DNA of 64,000 nucleotides from Microbacterium neungamense (lineage in GTDB: Bacteria > Actinomycetota > Actinomycetes > Actinomycetales > Microbacteriaceae), in contig NZ_CP069717.1 in NCBI RefSeq assembly GCF_024971095.1, forward strand, positions 992,001-1,056,000, read 5' to 3'. A model generated the notes under the pieces. That model saw nothing but the letters and a program-made list of their open reading frames with translations. It made no database searches and had not been told where the DNA came from. Shown here piece after piece: positions 52,782 through 63,341 of this stretch. Position numbers and translations under genes: made by a program. Positions within the stretch are counted from its first letter, which is position 1, and the number at the start of each line of letters is the position of its first letter.

Positions 52782-53090
52782 ATGATCCTTGTACGACAGG
52801 AGATCGGCGATGTGCTGAGGGACTTCCGTCTGCAGAAGGGCCGCACGCTCCGTCAGGTCGCCAGCAAGGCATCCGTCGCCCTCGGCTACCTCAGCGAGGT
52901 GGAACGGGGCCAGAAGGAGGCCTCCAGCGAGATCCTCGCCTCGGTCGCCGAAGCGCTCGACGTTCCGATCTCGACCATCATGCGCGAGGTCGGCGACCGC
53001 ATCTCGGTTCTCGAGGGCATGCACGGATTCCCGGATGTCGTGCCCGACGATCTCGTGGCCTCCGTCGAGCCCGAGCTCTCGCTCCGCTGA
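52782..53090 (+). CDS. clgR: ClgR-like helix-turn-helix activator
   Basis: The 102-residue Cro/CI-type protein has its helix-turn-helix in GRTLRQVASKASVALGYLSE followed by VERGQKEASSEI, at about residues 20-55. ClgR in corynebacteria, streptomycetes and mycobacteria activates Clp protease and stress genes. The location two genes before recA matches other actinobacterial genomes. It is preceded by an excellent ribosome binding site. ClgR is itself a Clp substrate in relatives; the C-terminus here (PELSLR) does not obviously end in the usual degron, a point worth checking. Confidence 0.85.
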   Translation: MILVRQEIGDVLRDFRLQKGRTLRQVASKASVALGYLSEVERGQKEASSEILASVAEALDVPISTIMREVGDRISVLEGMHGFPDVVPDDLVASVEPELSLR

Positions 53091-53108
53091 GCGGGGACGG
53101 GACGACGG

Positions 53109-53330
53109 ATGCGGCGCAGCGAGTTCCTGCGCGCGGTGGATGACGAGTTCGGCGGCCGCGCCACGGCGCTGACGCACGACCTCGTGCTCAGCGGCCTCGG
53201 CCGGACGGCGATCGAAGCCCTGGACGACGGCGTGCCGCCGCGCGAGATCTGGCTCGCGCTGTGCGCCGAGACCGACGTGCCCGCCGAACGCCGTTACGGC
53301 GTGGGCCGGCTGGAGCCCCGGCGACGCTGA
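53109..53330 (+). CDS. DUF3046 protein
   Basis: This small 73-residue protein matches DUF3046 (MRRSEFLRAVDDEFG, then GLGRTAIEALDDGVPPREIW), a family always seen near recA in actinobacteria as far as I know. It has no membrane segment or catalytic motif. It begins 18 nt after clgR and is probably on the same transcript. The function is unknown. Confidence 0.85.
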   Translation: MRRSEFLRAVDDEFGGRATALTHDLVLSGLGRTAIEALDDGVPPREIWLALCAETDVPAERRYGVGRLEPRRR

Positions 53331-53363
53331 GATCGCGTCCTCTCACGGATTCCCGGCGTGTCG

Positions 53364-53379
53364 TCGAACGTGTGTTCGA
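53364..53379 (+). promoter_or_regulatory. SOS box (LexA site) upstream of recA
   Basis: TCGAACGTGTGTTCGA matches the actinobacterial LexA consensus TCGAAC(N4)GTTCGA exactly, with both half-sites intact. A -10-like TATCGT at 53388-53393 lies just downstream. LexA would therefore block recA transcription until DNA damage. The leader to the recA ATG is about 180 nt. Confidence 0.92.
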
Positions 53380-53577
53380 TGGGGGCGTATCGTTCTGCAC
53401 GAGTGGTTTCGAGGCGATTTCTCTCCACAGACGGGGCCCTGGCCGACGCGATGTCGGTGGCCACGCCTACGGTGAAGACATGGCACCGAGCCATACGCCT
53501 TGTCGGAGAATCCGTCCCGCCGGGACAGGTCGCGACAGCCTACAGGCGGCAGCACATCGAGCACGAAGGAGCACGTC

Positions 53578-54627
<1,050 letters not shown>

Positions 54628-54646
54628 TGCGTCGGCCGAGCGCAGC

Positions 54647-54718
54647 TACCGCGCGTCGATGGAGTTTGGCAACCGCACTTCGACGGAGCTCAGTAACCGC
54701 ACTTCGACGGAGCTCAGT
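54647..54718. repeat. Three tandem 24-bp repeats between recA and recX
   Basis: Two copies at 54671-54694 and 54695-54718 are identical; each starts AACCGCACTTCGACGGAG. A degenerate third copy precedes them in exact register (54647-54670, about 16 of 24 positions the same). They end 14 nt before the recX ATG. The 24-nt period is neither a CRISPR nor a known terminator pattern. Possible roles include slipped-strand spacing changes or protein binding that tunes recX. Confidence 0.85.
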
Positions 54719-54732
54719 AACCGGGGTGGATC

Positions 54733-55611
54733 ATGGCTGATCGGGGCGAGGGGCACGGCGACGCCGAGCGCCTCGCCCCGGTGATCCCGATCTTCGGACG
54801 CCGTGCCGCCGCTTCCGATACCGGCGCCCGGAGCCGCGGGAGCGGCGGTGGGGCCGCGGACGCGGAGAACAGCGCCGACGTCGACGGTGCCGCGAACCGC
54901 GCCGACGTCGGTGGGACGGCGAACCGCACCGCAGCCGACGGCGCGGCGAGCGGCGGCGGAGCACCGGTGAGCAGCAGGCATCCGGCGTTCTCCGGCGGCG
55001 CCACGCAGGCGGCCCGCCCCAGGCTGCGCGCCTTGCGTCCGCACGAGGACCCCGCGACGCTCGAGCCAGCGGCCACCGCGGCAGCCGCAGGGGACGCCGA
55101 TCACACCGACGAGGAGGTGCGCTGGCACGCCGAGGAGGTGCTCGTCCGCCGGCTTCGCGCCCGTGCCCTCTCGGTCGCCGAGGCCCGGGCGATCCTCGCC
55201 GACACCGGCCTCGACGACCGGCGGATCGACGAGATCATCGACGAGTTCACCGCGCGGAGGTACCTCGACGACCGCACCCTGGCCGGGCACCTCGTCACCT
55301 CCGGGTCCGAGCGGAAGGGACAGGGGCGGCTCGCACTGGCGCGCACCCTCTCCCAGCGCGGCATCCCGCGCGAGATCATCGACGAGGCGCTGGCGGCCCT
55401 TCCCGACGACGAGGCCGAGCGGGCCCTCGAGTTCGCCCGCACCAAGGCGCGGGGGATGACCGGGCTGGAGCCGGACACCGCCCTGCGGCGACTGCTCGGC
55501 CAGCTGGCCCGACGCGGGTACGCCGGCTCCGTCGCGATGACCGCCGCCCGCACCGCACTGCGCGAGACCGGCGGACCTCAGGGCGGCGTGCGCTTCGTCG
55601 AATCCGACTGA
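54733..55611 (+). CDS. recX: Regulatory protein RecX with a long N-terminal extension
   Basis: RecX limits RecA filaments and is usually co-expressed with recA. The RecX helical repeats occupy the last 170 residues of this 292-residue protein: [21 protein letters not shown], then [16 protein letters not shown] and [25 protein letters not shown]. The first 120 residues are disordered and Ala/Gly/Asp/Arg-rich, with internal repeat-like units such as [20 protein letters not shown], unlike the 150-180 residue length of many RecX proteins. A later start cannot be excluded, because no strong ribosome binding site fixes the ATG at 54733. Confidence 0.85.
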   Translation: MADRGEGHGDAERLAPVIPIFGRRAAASDTGARSRGSGGGAADAENSADVDGAANRADVGGTANRTAADGAASGGGAPVSSRHPAFSGGATQAARPRLRALRPHEDPATLEPAATAAAAGDADHTDEEVRWHAEEVLVRRLRARALSVAEARAILADTGLDDRRIDEIIDEFTARRYLDDRTLAGHLVTSGSERKGQGRLALARTLSQRGIPREIIDEALAALPDDEAERALEFARTKARGMTGLEPDTALRRLLGQLARRGYAGSVAMTAARTALRETGGPQGGVRFVESD

Positions 55612-55693
55612 CCATCGGCCCCGGGCGCGGGGCGGCGAGGGCTTTCGCACGCGCGGGTTGTCCGCGTCGCGCCCGGGGATCGGGCGGCGCTCG

Positions 55694-55699
55694 TAGAAT
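55694..55699 (+). promoter_or_regulatory. Probable -10 box (TAGAAT) for miaB
   Basis: TAGAAT overlaps an upstream in-frame ATG (55698) and lies 10 nt before ATG 55710. Transcription would therefore start at or after the first ATG, which favours 55710 as the true start. Confidence 0.5.
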
Positions 55700-55709
55700 G
55701 GCAGTCATC

Positions 55710-57260
55710 ATGACTACTCCGAGCAGTGAACCGACGATCATCGCGCCCTCGTCGGCCGCGATCGCATCCGACGGGCGTCGCCGCTCGTACGAGGTGCGCA
55801 CCTTCGGGTGCCAGATGAACGTGCACGACTCCGAACGGCTGTCCGGATCGCTCGAGAGCGCCGGCTACGTCCGCGCCGCCCAGGGCGAGGAAGCCGACGT
55901 CGTCATCATCAACACCTGTGCGGTGCGCGACAACGCCGCCGGCAAGCTGTACGGCACGCTCGGCCACCTCAAGTCCCGCAAGGACCGCCACGAGGGCATG
56001 CAGATCGCCGTCGGCGGATGCCTGGCGCAGATGGACAAGCAGGCCGTGCTCGACAAGGCCCCGTGGGTCGACGTCGTCTTCGGCACGCACAACATGGGCT
56101 CGCTGCCCGGACTGCTCGAGCGCGCCCGCCACAATGGCGAGGCAGAGCTGGAGATCCTCGAGTCCCTGGAGACCTTCCCCTCCACGCTGCCGACCAAGCG
56201 CGACTCCGCGCACAGCGGCTGGGTGTCCATCTCCGTCGGCTGCAACAACACCTGCACCTTCTGCATCGTGCCCAGCCTGCGCGGCAAGGAGAAGGACCGC
56301 CGCCCCGGCGACATCCTGAACGAGATCCGCCTCCTCGTCGAGGACGGCGCGATCGAGGTCACCCTCCTCGGTCAGAACGTCAACTCCTACGGCGTCGAGT
56401 TCGGCGACCGGCAGGCGTTCGGCAAGCTGCTGCGCGCGGCGGGAGAGATCGAGGGCCTGGAGCGCATCCGGTTCACCAGCCCGCATCCGGCGGCCTTCAC
56501 CGACGACGTGATCGACGCGATGGCCGAGACGCCGGCCGTGATGCCGCAGCTGCACATGCCGCTGCAGTCCGGCAGCGACCGCATCCTGCGCGCGATGCGC
56601 CGCTCCTACCGGAGCGAGCGGTTCCTGGGCATCCTCGACCGCGTCCGCGAGCGCATCCCGCACGCCGCGATCACCACCGACATCATCGTCGGCTTCCCGG
56701 GCGAGACGGACGAGGACTTCGAGGACACCCTGCGGGTCGTCGAGCAGTCGCGGTTCTCTGGCGCCTTCACCTTCCAGTACTCCATCCGCGAGGGCACCCC
56801 GGCCGCCACGATGGCGGACCAGGTGCCCAAGGAGGTGGTGCAGGAGCGCTACGACCGCCTCATCGCCCTGCAGGAGCGCATCTCCCTGGAGGAGAACCAG
56901 AAGCAGGTCGGCCGCGAGGTCGAGGTGCTCGTCTCCGTCGGCGAGGGCAAGAAGGATGCCGAGACACACCGGCTCACCGGCCGCGCCGAGGACAACCGGC
57001 TCGTGCACTTCGAGGTCACGCCCGGCTCGGAGATCCCGCGGCCCGGCGACGTGGTCACGGTCACCGTGTCGCACGCGGCGCCCTTCCACCTGCTGGCCGA
57101 CGACCCCACCGGCGCCCCGCTGCGCATCCGACGCACCCGCGGCGGCGACGCCTGGGACCGCGCGCAGGCCGAGTCCTGCGCCGTGCCCGCCCCGACCGCC
57201 GCCGGCGGCCCGCGGCCGGTCTCCCTCGGGCTGCCGACCCTCCGTCCCGTCGGCCACTGA
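55710..57260 (+). CDS. miaB: tRNA-2-methylthio-N6-dimethylallyladenosine synthase
   Basis: MiaB adds the 2-methylthio group to i6A37 in tRNAs after MiaA has acted. The 516-residue radical-SAM enzyme has three N-terminal cluster cysteines ([31 protein letters not shown]). The SAM cluster motif is [17 protein letters not shown] near residue 178, and a C-terminal TRAM domain follows ([12 protein letters not shown]). The start at 55710 was preferred over 55698 because a -10 box covers the earlier ATG. miaA follows after a hairpin-containing gap. Confidence 0.95.
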   Translation: MTTPSSEPTIIAPSSAAIASDGRRRSYEVRTFGCQMNVHDSERLSGSLESAGYVRAAQGEEADVVIINTCAVRDNAAGKLYGTLGHLKSRKDRHEGMQIAVGGCLAQMDKQAVLDKAPWVDVVFGTHNMGSLPGLLERARHNGEAELEILESLETFPSTLPTKRDSAHSGWVSISVGCNNTCTFCIVPSLRGKEKDRRPGDILNEIRLLVEDGAIEVTLLGQNVNSYGVEFGDRQAFGKLLRAAGEIEGLERIRFTSPHPAAFTDDVIDAMAETPAVMPQLHMPLQSGSDRILRAMRRSYRSERFLGILDRVRERIPHAAITTDIIVGFPGETDEDFEDTLRVVEQSRFSGAFTFQYSIREGTPAATMADQVPKEVVQERYDRLIALQERISLEENQKQVGREVEVLVSVGEGKKDAETHRLTGRAEDNRLVHFEVTPGSEIPRPGDVVTVTVSHAAPFHLLADDPTGAPLRIRRTRGGDAWDRAQAESCAVPAPTAAGGPRPVSLGLPTLRPVGH

Positions 57261-57298
57261 GCCCGCGCCGCCCTTCGTCGAGACCCCGTGCTGCCATC

Positions 57299-57355
57299 GA
57301 GACCCCGCGCTGCCGGCACCGATGCCACGGGGTGTCGGCGCGAAGCCGGGGTCTC
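57299..57355. terminator. Inverted repeat between miaB and miaA
   Basis: GAGACCCCG (57299-57307) pairs with CGGGGTCTC (57347-57355). A further GAGACCCCG just upstream (about 57280) makes a direct repeat. The arms resemble those of the pnp terminator, so this is probably a weak terminator or repeat-family member. Confidence 0.5.
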
Positions 57356-57373
57356 AGAGAGCGGGGGTGAGTG

Positions 57374-58288
57374 ATGCCGCGCCTCTGGGTGGTCGTCGGC
57401 GCGACCGGCACCGGCAAGAGCGATCTCGCCCTCGACCTCGCCGAAGGGCTCCGTGCACGGGGCAACCCGGCCGAGATCGTCAACGCCGATGCGATGCAGC
57501 TGTACCGCGGCATGGACATCGGCACCGCGAAGCTCCCGCCCGAGGAGCGGCGCGGCATCCCGCACCACCTCCTGGACGTGCGGGAGGTCACCGAGGAGGC
57601 CGCCGTCGCCTGGTTCCAGCCGGTCGCGCGCGCCGCGATCGCGGAGATCCACGCACGCGGGGGCGACGCCATCCTGGTCGGCGGGTCGGGCCTGTACGTC
57701 TCCGGCGTGATCTACGACTTCTGTTTCCCGCCGCGGGACACCGAACTCCGCGCCCGCCTGGAGGCGGAGCTCGAGGCGCACGGCCCCGGCGCCCTCTTCG
57801 ACCGGCTGCGTGCCCTTGATCCGGCGACGGCCGCTCGCATCGACCCGAAGAACGGCCGTCGCGTCGTGCGCGCACTCGAGATCGTCGAACAGGGGAGTGC
57901 GACCCACGGCGCGGCCCTGCCCGAGGAGCCGGCGCTGTGGCATCCGCACACCCGCCTGCTGGGTCTGCAGGCGCCTCGTGAGGAGCTCGTGGAGCGTCTC
58001 GACCGCCGCGTGGAGCGGATGTGGCGCGACGGGATGCTCGACGAGGTGGCCCGCCTGCGCGCCGCCGGCCTCGAACAGGGTGTCACCGCGTCGCGGGCGA
58101 TCGGCTACGCCCAGGCGCTGGCGCAGCTGCGCGGCGAGAGCAGCGAGCAGGAGGCGATCGCCGAGACGCAGGCGCTGACCCGCCGCTACGCCCGTCGCCA
58201 GGTCTCCTGGTTCCGCCGCTACCGCGACGTGACCTGGTTGCCGTCCGGGCCCGAGGCGGGCGCAGCGCTCTCCGATCTCGGGCTCTGA
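57374..58288 (+). CDS. miaA: tRNA dimethylallyltransferase
   Basis: MiaA transfers a dimethylallyl group to A37 of tRNAs that read codons beginning with U. The 304-residue product has the P-loop [18 protein letters not shown], then [19 protein letters not shown] with the catalytic Asp, and [30 protein letters not shown] is the conserved tRNA-binding segment. ATG 57374 was chosen over an adjacent GTG at 57371; GGGGGTGAG precedes both. Works directly before MiaB in the pathway. Confidence 0.94.
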   Translation: MPRLWVVVGATGTGKSDLALDLAEGLRARGNPAEIVNADAMQLYRGMDIGTAKLPPEERRGIPHHLLDVREVTEEAAVAWFQPVARAAIAEIHARGGDAILVGGSGLYVSGVIYDFCFPPRDTELRARLEAELEAHGPGALFDRLRALDPATAARIDPKNGRRVVRALEIVEQGSATHGAALPEEPALWHPHTRLLGLQAPREELVERLDRRVERMWRDGMLDEVARLRAAGLEQGVTASRAIGYAQALAQLRGESSEQEAIAETQALTRRYARRQVSWFRRYRDVTWLPSGPEAGAALSDLGL

Positions 58289-58327
58289 CCCGCGCCCGAT
58301 GTCGGTGGACGGGGGCATGATCCTGTC

Positions 58328-58858
58328 ATGACCACGCACTACTTCACGGCGACCAGCCTCGACGGATTCATCGCGACGCCGGAGCACTCGCTGGACTGGC
58401 TGCTGAAGCAGGACTTCGACCCTGGCGGCCCGATGTCGTACACGCAGTTCATCGAGTCGATCGGCGCGCTCGCGATGGGCGCGTCCACCTACGAGTGGGT
58501 GATGCGGCACGAGAACGGCCGATGGGGCTACACCCAGCCCACCTGGGTGTTCACGCACCGCGACCTCGCTCTGCCGGACGGCGCCGACGTGCGCCTCACC
58601 CAGGCCGACGTCCGCACGGTGCACGCAGAGATGACGGATGCGGCCGGCGGAAAGGACCTCTGGATCGTGGGCGGCGGAGACCTCGCGGGCCAGTTCGCGG
58701 ATGCCGGGCTGCTCGACGAGGTCTGGCTGCAGTACGCGCCGGTGACGCTCGGCGCCGGGTCGCCGGTGCTTCCCCGTGCGCTGGACCTGGAGCTCGTCGA
58801 CCACGCCCACAACCGCGGTTTCCTGTGCGGGCGGTACCGGGTCCTCCGCGCTCCCTAG
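58328..58858 (+). CDS. Dihydrofolate reductase-like (RibD C-terminal) family protein
   Basis: The 176-residue protein belongs to the DHFR/RibD-C superfamily ([22 protein letters not shown] at the start and [23 protein letters not shown] near residue 110, the NADPH-binding turn). It is not the folate enzyme, which is encoded by folA elsewhere in the window. Members reduce various pterin- or pyrimidine-like substrates, and none is established here. It sits between miaA and dapF, which has its own promoter-like box. Confidence 0.85.
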   Translation: MTTHYFTATSLDGFIATPEHSLDWLLKQDFDPGGPMSYTQFIESIGALAMGASTYEWVMRHENGRWGYTQPTWVFTHRDLALPDGADVRLTQADVRTVHAEMTDAAGGKDLWIVGGGDLAGQFADAGLLDEVWLQYAPVTLGAGSPVLPRALDLELVDHAHNRGFLCGRYRVLRAP

Positions 58859-58861
58859 ACT
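58856..58861 (+). promoter_or_regulatory. Probable -10 box (TAGACT) for dapF
   Basis: TAGACT overlaps the stop codon of the preceding gene and ends 7 nt before the dapF ATG, fitting the leaderless pattern. Confidence 0.5.
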
Positions 58862-58868
58862 GGTCGGC

Positions 58869-59741
58869 ATGGTCGCATTCACCAAGGGGCACGGCACCGG
58901 CAACGACTTCGTCATCATCGAAGACCCCGACGGCGCCCTCGACCTGCGGCCGGATCAGGTCGCGGCGCTGTGCGACCGCAACTTCGGCGTCGGCGCGGAC
59001 GGCGTGCTGCGCGTGGTGCGCTCCGCCGCGCTCCCCGAGGGCGCCGCCGCTCTGGCCGAGGAGCCGGATGCGGAGTGGTTCATGGACTACCGCAACGCCG
59101 ACGGCTCGGTGGCCGAGATGTGCGGCAACGGCATCCGTGTCTTCGCGCACTACCTGCTGCGCGCCGGGCTGGCCTCCCTCGAGCCGGGATCCACGCTGCC
59201 GATCGGCACCCGCGCGGGCGTGCGCGACGTTATGCGTTCGGAGAACGGCTACCAGGTCGACCTGGGCCGGTGGCGCCTGGCGGGTGGGGAGCCGCTCGCG
59301 CGCGCCGCCGGGCTGTCCGTGGCGCGCCCGGGACTGGGCATCGACGTCGGCAACCCGCACGTGGTGGTCGCGCTCGCTTCGGAGGAGGAGCTCGCCGGGC
59401 TGGACCTCAACCCCACGCCGATCCTCGACCCGGCTCCCCCGGCCGGTGCGAACGTCGAGTTCGTGGTGCCGGCCGAGCCGCTGGTGCGCGACGGCGTCGG
59501 GCACGTGCGGATGCGGGTGCACGAGCGCGGCGTCGGCGAGACGCTCAGCTGCGGCACGGGTGTGGCCGCGACCGCTTTGGCGGTGCGGTACTGGGCAGGG
59601 GAGCGGGCGCCGCACCACTGGCGCGTCGAAGTGCCCGGCGGCGTGCTCGGCGTGCGGATGTTCCCCGCAGAGGACGGCGAGCACGTCGCGCTCTCGGGCC
59701 CGGCGCAGCTCGTCTACCGCGGCGAGATCGACCTGCACTGA
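58869..59741 (+). CDS. dapF: Diaminopimelate epimerase
   Basis: DapF converts LL- to meso-diaminopimelate, the lysine precursor and peptidoglycan cross-linker. The 290-residue product has both catalytic cysteines: [17 protein letters not shown] near residue 87 and [19 protein letters not shown] near 225. [19 protein letters not shown] is the conserved N-terminus. The start was fixed there although the frame is open further upstream. Third dap gene in the window after dapB and dapA. It converges on a methyltransferase gene. Confidence 0.95.
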   Translation: MVAFTKGHGTGNDFVIIEDPDGALDLRPDQVAALCDRNFGVGADGVLRVVRSAALPEGAAALAEEPDAEWFMDYRNADGSVAEMCGNGIRVFAHYLLRAGLASLEPGSTLPIGTRAGVRDVMRSENGYQVDLGRWRLAGGEPLARAAGLSVARPGLGIDVGNPHVVVALASEEELAGLDLNPTPILDPAPPAGANVEFVVPAEPLVRDGVGHVRMRVHERGVGETLSCGTGVAATALAVRYWAGERAPHHWRVEVPGGVLGVRMFPAEDGEHVALSGPAQLVYRGEIDLH

Positions 59742-59748
59742 AACGTCG

Positions 59749-59770
59749 ACCGGCGCTCGCCGGGGCCGGT
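59749..59770. terminator. Short hairpin between convergent dapF and methyltransferase genes
   Basis: ACCGGC (59749-59754) pairs with GCCGGT (59765-59770) with a 10-nt loop. It fills the gap between the two stop codons and may terminate both. Confidence 0.45.
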
Positions 59771-60415
59771 TCAGTCCGGCAGCACGATCGGGGCGGTCGG
59801 CGGTGTGCCGTGTCGACGCACTTTCAGCACCCGGTAGCCCTTGCCGGTGGCGGCGCGGTACACGCTGAAGCCGGGCGCGAAGGTGGCCGCCATCCAGCGC
59901 TGCAGCGAATCGGCGCCGAGATTGCGCTGCACCACCAGCCACGCGTCGCTGCGCTCGGCGAGCCGCGGGATCCAGCGTTCGAGCATGCTGTGCAGCTCGT
60001 TCTTGCCCACCCGGATGGGCGGGTTGGAGCGGATGGTCCGGAACCGCACGTGGTCGGGAACATCGTCGGGAGTGACCGCGTTGACGTTGGTGAGGCCGAG
60101 GGCCTCCGCGTTGCGCCGGGTCAGATCCAGCGCCCGCTCGTTGACGTCCACGGCCCAGATCGTCGCGTGCGGCGAGGAGAGGGCCATGGTCAGCGCGATC
60201 GGGCCCCAGCCGCATCCGAGGTCGAGGAAGTCGCCGCCCGGCGGCAGCGGCGGCATGTTCGCGAACAGCACGGCGGTTCCGGCATCGAGGCGGTCGGGAC
60301 TGAACACACCGCTCGCGGTGGTGATCTCGAGGTCTCGCCCTGCCAGGGTGACGCGAATGGTCCGCAGGTTCTCCGCACTTGCCGGGGCCGCACTGAAGTA
60401 GTGGTCTGACCCCAT
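59771..60415 (-). CDS. RsmC-like class I SAM-dependent methyltransferase
   Basis: The 214-residue protein resembles RsmC/RlmG-type RNA methyltransferases. It has DRLDAGTAVLFANMPPLPPG, then the SAM-binding FLDLGCGWGPIALTMAL and the active-site FRTIRSNPPIRVGKNELHSM. The NPP motif suits N-methylation of guanine in rRNA, but the exact base is unproven. The start at 60415 gives MGSDHYFSAAPAS, matching the N-terminal pattern of the family. Transcribed divergently from hflX. Confidence 0.88.
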   Translation of the reverse strand: MGSDHYFSAAPASAENLRTIRVTLAGRDLEITTASGVFSPDRLDAGTAVLFANMPPLPPGGDFLDLGCGWGPIALTMALSSPHATIWAVDVNERALDLTRRNAEALGLTNVNAVTPDDVPDHVRFRTIRSNPPIRVGKNELHSMLERWIPRLAERSDAWLVVQRNLGADSLQRWMAATFAPGFSVYRAATGKGYRVLKVRRHGTPPTAPIVLPD

Positions 60416-60483
60416 ACCGCGAGCGTACCGGACAGCGGGGCTAAGGTTAAGGCGCCGAAGAGAGAAGCAGAGTTCAGGACCGG

Positions 60484-62073
60484 ATGACGAAACCCACCGA
60501 CGACGACAACACCGACGAGACGCTCGAGCGCGTGCTCGCGAACGCCGAGCAGCGCACCCAGGCGCGCGTGTTCGGTGCCGCCCAGGCGCTGCAGGATGCC
60601 GCGACCGCCACGCACACGGATGCGGACGGCACCCAGTGGGATCTCGAGGACCGCCACGCTCTGCGACGCGTCGCCGGGCTCTCCACCGAACTCGAGGACG
60701 TCACCGAGGTCGAGTACCGCCAGCTGCGTCTGGAGAACGTGGTGCTCGTCGGCGTGTATCCGCAGGGCGCGCAGACGGATGCCGAGAACTCGCTGCGCGA
60801 GCTCGCCGCCCTGGCCGAGACCGCAGGTGCCGTCGTGCTCGACGGGCTGCTGCAGCGGCGCCCCCATCCGGACCCCGCGACCTACCTCGGCCGCGGCAAG
60901 GCGGAGGAGCTGCGCGACATCGTCGCCGCCTCCGGTGCCGACACCGTGATCGCCGACACCGAGCTGGCGCCGAGCCAGCGCCGTGCTCTCGAGGACGTCG
61001 TGAAGGTCAAGGTGATCGACCGCACCACGGTCATCCTCGACATCTTCAGCCAGCACGCCAAGAGCCGCGAGGGCAAGGCGCAGGTGGAGTTGGCGCAGCT
61101 CGAGTACCTGCTGCCGCGCCTGCGAGGCTGGGGCGAGTCGATGAGCCGCCAGGCCGGTGGCCAGGTGGGCGCCGGCGGCGCGGGCATGGGATCGCGCGGA
61201 CCCGGTGAGACGAAGATCGAGCTCGACCGCCGCCGCATCCGCACCCGCATGGCGCAGCTGCGCCGGCAGATCCGCGACTTCGCACCGGCCCGCGAGGCCA
61301 AGCGCGCCGAGCGCCGGCGCAACACGATCCCGTCGGTGGCGATCGCCGGCTACACCAACGCCGGCAAGTCCAGCCTGCTGAACGCGCTCACCAGCGCCGG
61401 CGTGCTCGTCGAGAACGCGCTGTTCGCGACGCTGGATGCCACCGTCCGCCGGTCGGAGACCTCGGACGGGAGGGTGTACACCCTCACCGACACCGTCGGA
61501 TTCGTGCGGAACCTTCCGCATCAGCTCGTCGAGGCGTTCCGCTCCACGCTGGAGGAGGTCGCCGACGCCGACGTCATCCTGCACGTCGTGGACGGCTCGC
61601 ATCCGGACCCGGCCGCGCAGATCCAGACGGTCCGGGACGTGATGGGCGACGTCGGCGCGCGCGACATCCCCGAGATCATCGTGTTCAACAAGGCCGACCT
61701 CCTCGGTGAGGACGACCGTCTGGTGCTGCGAGGCCTCGCCGCGGACGCGCACTTCGTGTCCTCGCGGACCGGCGAGGGCATCGCGGAACTGCGTCAGGCG
61801 ATCGAGGCGGCGCTGCCGATGCCGGCGGTCGAGGTCCGCGCGCTCGTGCCCTACGACCGCGGCGACCTCGTCTCGGCCGTGCACGAGAGCGGCGTGCTGC
61901 TCTCCGCGGAGCACGAGGAGGGCGGTACGGCGATCCACGCCCACGTGTCCGAGCGGCTGGCGGCCGATCTCGCACCGTTCACCAGCGCGGAGACGACTAC
62001 GGAGGACGGCTCCCTCGGCGACGACTCGCCCGAGAAGGACTCGCCGGCAGCGGACTCCCCGCAAGCGGACTAG
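60484..62073 (+). CDS. hflX: GTPase HflX
   Basis: HflX binds ribosomes and splits them during stress. The 529-residue protein has the N-terminal nucleotide-binding-like domain (RRPHPDPATYLGRGKAEELR), a basic linker with GSRGPGETKIELDRRRIR, and the G domain. Its motifs are G1 IAGYTNAGKSSLLNAL near residue 286, G3 DTVGFVRNLPHQLVEAF, and G4 VFNKADLL. The C-terminal 30 residues are an acidic Ser/Asp repeat-like tail. It lies 3 nt from the stop codon of the convergent SIMPL gene. Confidence 0.95.
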   Translation: MTKPTDDDNTDETLERVLANAEQRTQARVFGAAQALQDAATATHTDADGTQWDLEDRHALRRVAGLSTELEDVTEVEYRQLRLENVVLVGVYPQGAQTDAENSLRELAALAETAGAVVLDGLLQRRPHPDPATYLGRGKAEELRDIVAASGADTVIADTELAPSQRRALEDVVKVKVIDRTTVILDIFSQHAKSREGKAQVELAQLEYLLPRLRGWGESMSRQAGGQVGAGGAGMGSRGPGETKIELDRRRIRTRMAQLRRQIRDFAPAREAKRAERRRNTIPSVAIAGYTNAGKSSLLNALTSAGVLVENALFATLDATVRRSETSDGRVYTLTDTVGFVRNLPHQLVEAFRSTLEEVADADVILHVVDGSHPDPAAQIQTVRDVMGDVGARDIPEIIVFNKADLLGEDDRLVLRGLAADAHFVSSRTGEGIAELRQAIEAALPMPAVEVRALVPYDRGDLVSAVHESGVLLSAEHEEGGTAIHAHVSERLAADLAPFTSAETTTEDGSLGDDSPEKDSPAADSPQAD

Positions 62074-62076
62074 CGC

Positions 62077-62736
62077 TCAGGCAGCCCGGAAACGCGCCTC
62101 CACCGTCGCTGAGACCGTGATGTCCTCGGCCTGGAACTCCATGGCGGGAGCGCCGACGGGCGACGCGGCGAAGGCGGCGCCGCGCGCCACGGCCGAGCGC
62201 AGCTCGGGGCCGGAGGAGATGAGCCCGCGATCGGCGACCTCCAGCGGTGTGATGGAGGTCAGCCCGAGCGCCTGTGCGTAGGCCTCGGCGCGGGCGACCG
62301 CGACGGCCACGGCCTGGGCGGCCACCGTGCGCTCCGTCTCCGCCTCGGTCTCCGGTGTGAGGTGCCAGTCCACGTGACCGACCGCCACGCCGTCCCACCC
62401 CGACAGCTCTGTCGTCCACAGCGACATCTCCGAGGGGTCCACGAAGGTGGCGGTGAAGTCGACGGCCGCGCGGTAGACGGGTGCCAGCCGCTTGCCGTTC
62501 GAGTTCCACGGCCGGTCCGCGCGCACGGTGAGCCGCCGGCTCGACCATTCCGCGACGCTGCCGCCCTGCAGGCGCTCGGTGATGCTGTCGCGCACGGGGG
62601 CGGCGAGCGACAGCGTCCGGTCGACGACGGCGGCCCGGTCGGCACCCTCCATCGAGACGGACAGGTGGACCGTGGCGCGCTCCGGGGAGATGCGGGCGGT
62701 GTGCTCGCCACGCACCGTGATGATGACCTCGCTCAT
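62077..62736 (-). CDS. SIMPL (DUF541) domain protein
   Basis: The 219-residue protein matches the SIMPL/DUF541 pattern: VRGEHTARISPERATVHLSVSMEG, then DFTATFVDPSEMSLWTTEL, and TVAAQAVAVAVARAEAYAQALG near residue 140. Many SIMPL proteins are periplasmic, but this one has no signal peptide, so it is probably cytosolic. Its role is unknown; some members affect oxidative stress tolerance. The start at 62736 (MSEVIITV) was chosen over a longer frame because homology begins there. Confidence 0.82.
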   Translation of the reverse strand: MSEVIITVRGEHTARISPERATVHLSVSMEGADRAAVVDRTLSLAAPVRDSITERLQGGSVAEWSSRRLTVRADRPWNSNGKRLAPVYRAAVDFTATFVDPSEMSLWTTELSGWDGVAVGHVDWHLTPETEAETERTVAAQAVAVAVARAEAYAQALGLTSITPLEVADRGLISSGPELRSAVARGAAFAASPVGAPAMEFQAEDITVSATVEARFRAA

Positions 62737-62796
62737 GCAAGCGACTCTACGCCGAGGCCGCCGGGAGAGCCGGAATAGCTTCCGCCCGCGATCCGT

Positions 62797-62802
62797 TATA
62801 GT
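62797..62802 (+). promoter_or_regulatory. Probable -10 box (TATAGT) for ssrA
   Basis: TATAGT is the best -10 match in this region, as expected for an abundant stable RNA. It would give a precursor with about 70 nt of 5' leader to be removed by RNase P. Confidence 0.6.
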
Positions 62803-62878
62803 CTGTGGTGCTCGGGTGCCCCGGCATCCGATCGACAACTCCACAGTGCGACAGCGGCTCCTTCGCGAGAAGGTCCAC

Positions 62879-63245
62879 GGGGCTGATCGGTTTCGACGGC
62901 GCCTGTGAATCCACGAGAAGCGGGCCGAGGATGCAGGGTCATCTCGTGAACGCTCCCTGCAAAACAATAAGTGCCAATGCAAAGCGCACTGACTTCGCCC
63001 TCGCCGCCTGAGCGAGCCCGATAGTCCGTCAGACCGTATGTGATTCCGGTACGGATCCTGGCGTCATCTAGGAATCTCGCTGCGTGACGGCGTCCGGACG
63101 TCACGCGGGACTCTTCCCGGACTGGGCCCGTCGACTTAGGTGTCTGTGACAAAGGTCGGGGCCGAGCAGAACGTCCGCACAGACTGCGCCCGGAGAAGGC
63201 GTGGAGACTCAGCGTCGGACGGGGGTTCGATTCCCCCCAGCTCCA
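62879..63245 (+). ncRNA. ssrA: Transfer-messenger RNA (tmRNA)
   Basis: tmRNA rescues stalled ribosomes and tags the nascent chain for proteolysis. The 5' end GGGGCTGATCGGTTTCGAC is the standard tmRNA start, and the 3' part has the T-arm GGGGGTTCGATTCCCCC. The acceptor stem pairs GGGGCTG with CAGCTCC. The discriminator A is followed by CTG, so the CCA end is not encoded. The tag frame at 62976-63011 ends NAKRTDFALAA-stop, giving (A)NAKRTDFALAA with the ClpXP-type ALAA end; GCC at 62973 is an alternative resume codon. A terminator follows. Confidence 0.96.
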
Positions 63246-63274
63246 CTGACCGCTGTCGCACGGAGTGTCAGCCG

Positions 63275-63304
63275 AGAGGCCGTCCCGCACGGGGCGGCCT
63301 CTTC
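63275..63304 (+). terminator. Terminator of ssrA
   Basis: AGAGGCCG pairs with CGGCCTCT around a TCCCGCACGGGG-type loop that can itself fold. A T-containing tail follows. It lies 30 nt after the mature tmRNA end. Confidence 0.7.
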
Positions 63305-63341
63305 GCACCTGGTGCACGGATGCCCGTGGGGCGCTGTGCGA

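Noticed and set aside
53109..53330. Reading DUF3046 as a shadow frame
   Set aside because: The conserved pattern and its fixed place between clgR and recA support a real gene, so it was kept.
54647..54718. Possible CRISPR array
   Set aside because: The 24-bp units are directly adjacent with no unique spacers, and there are no cas genes in the window.
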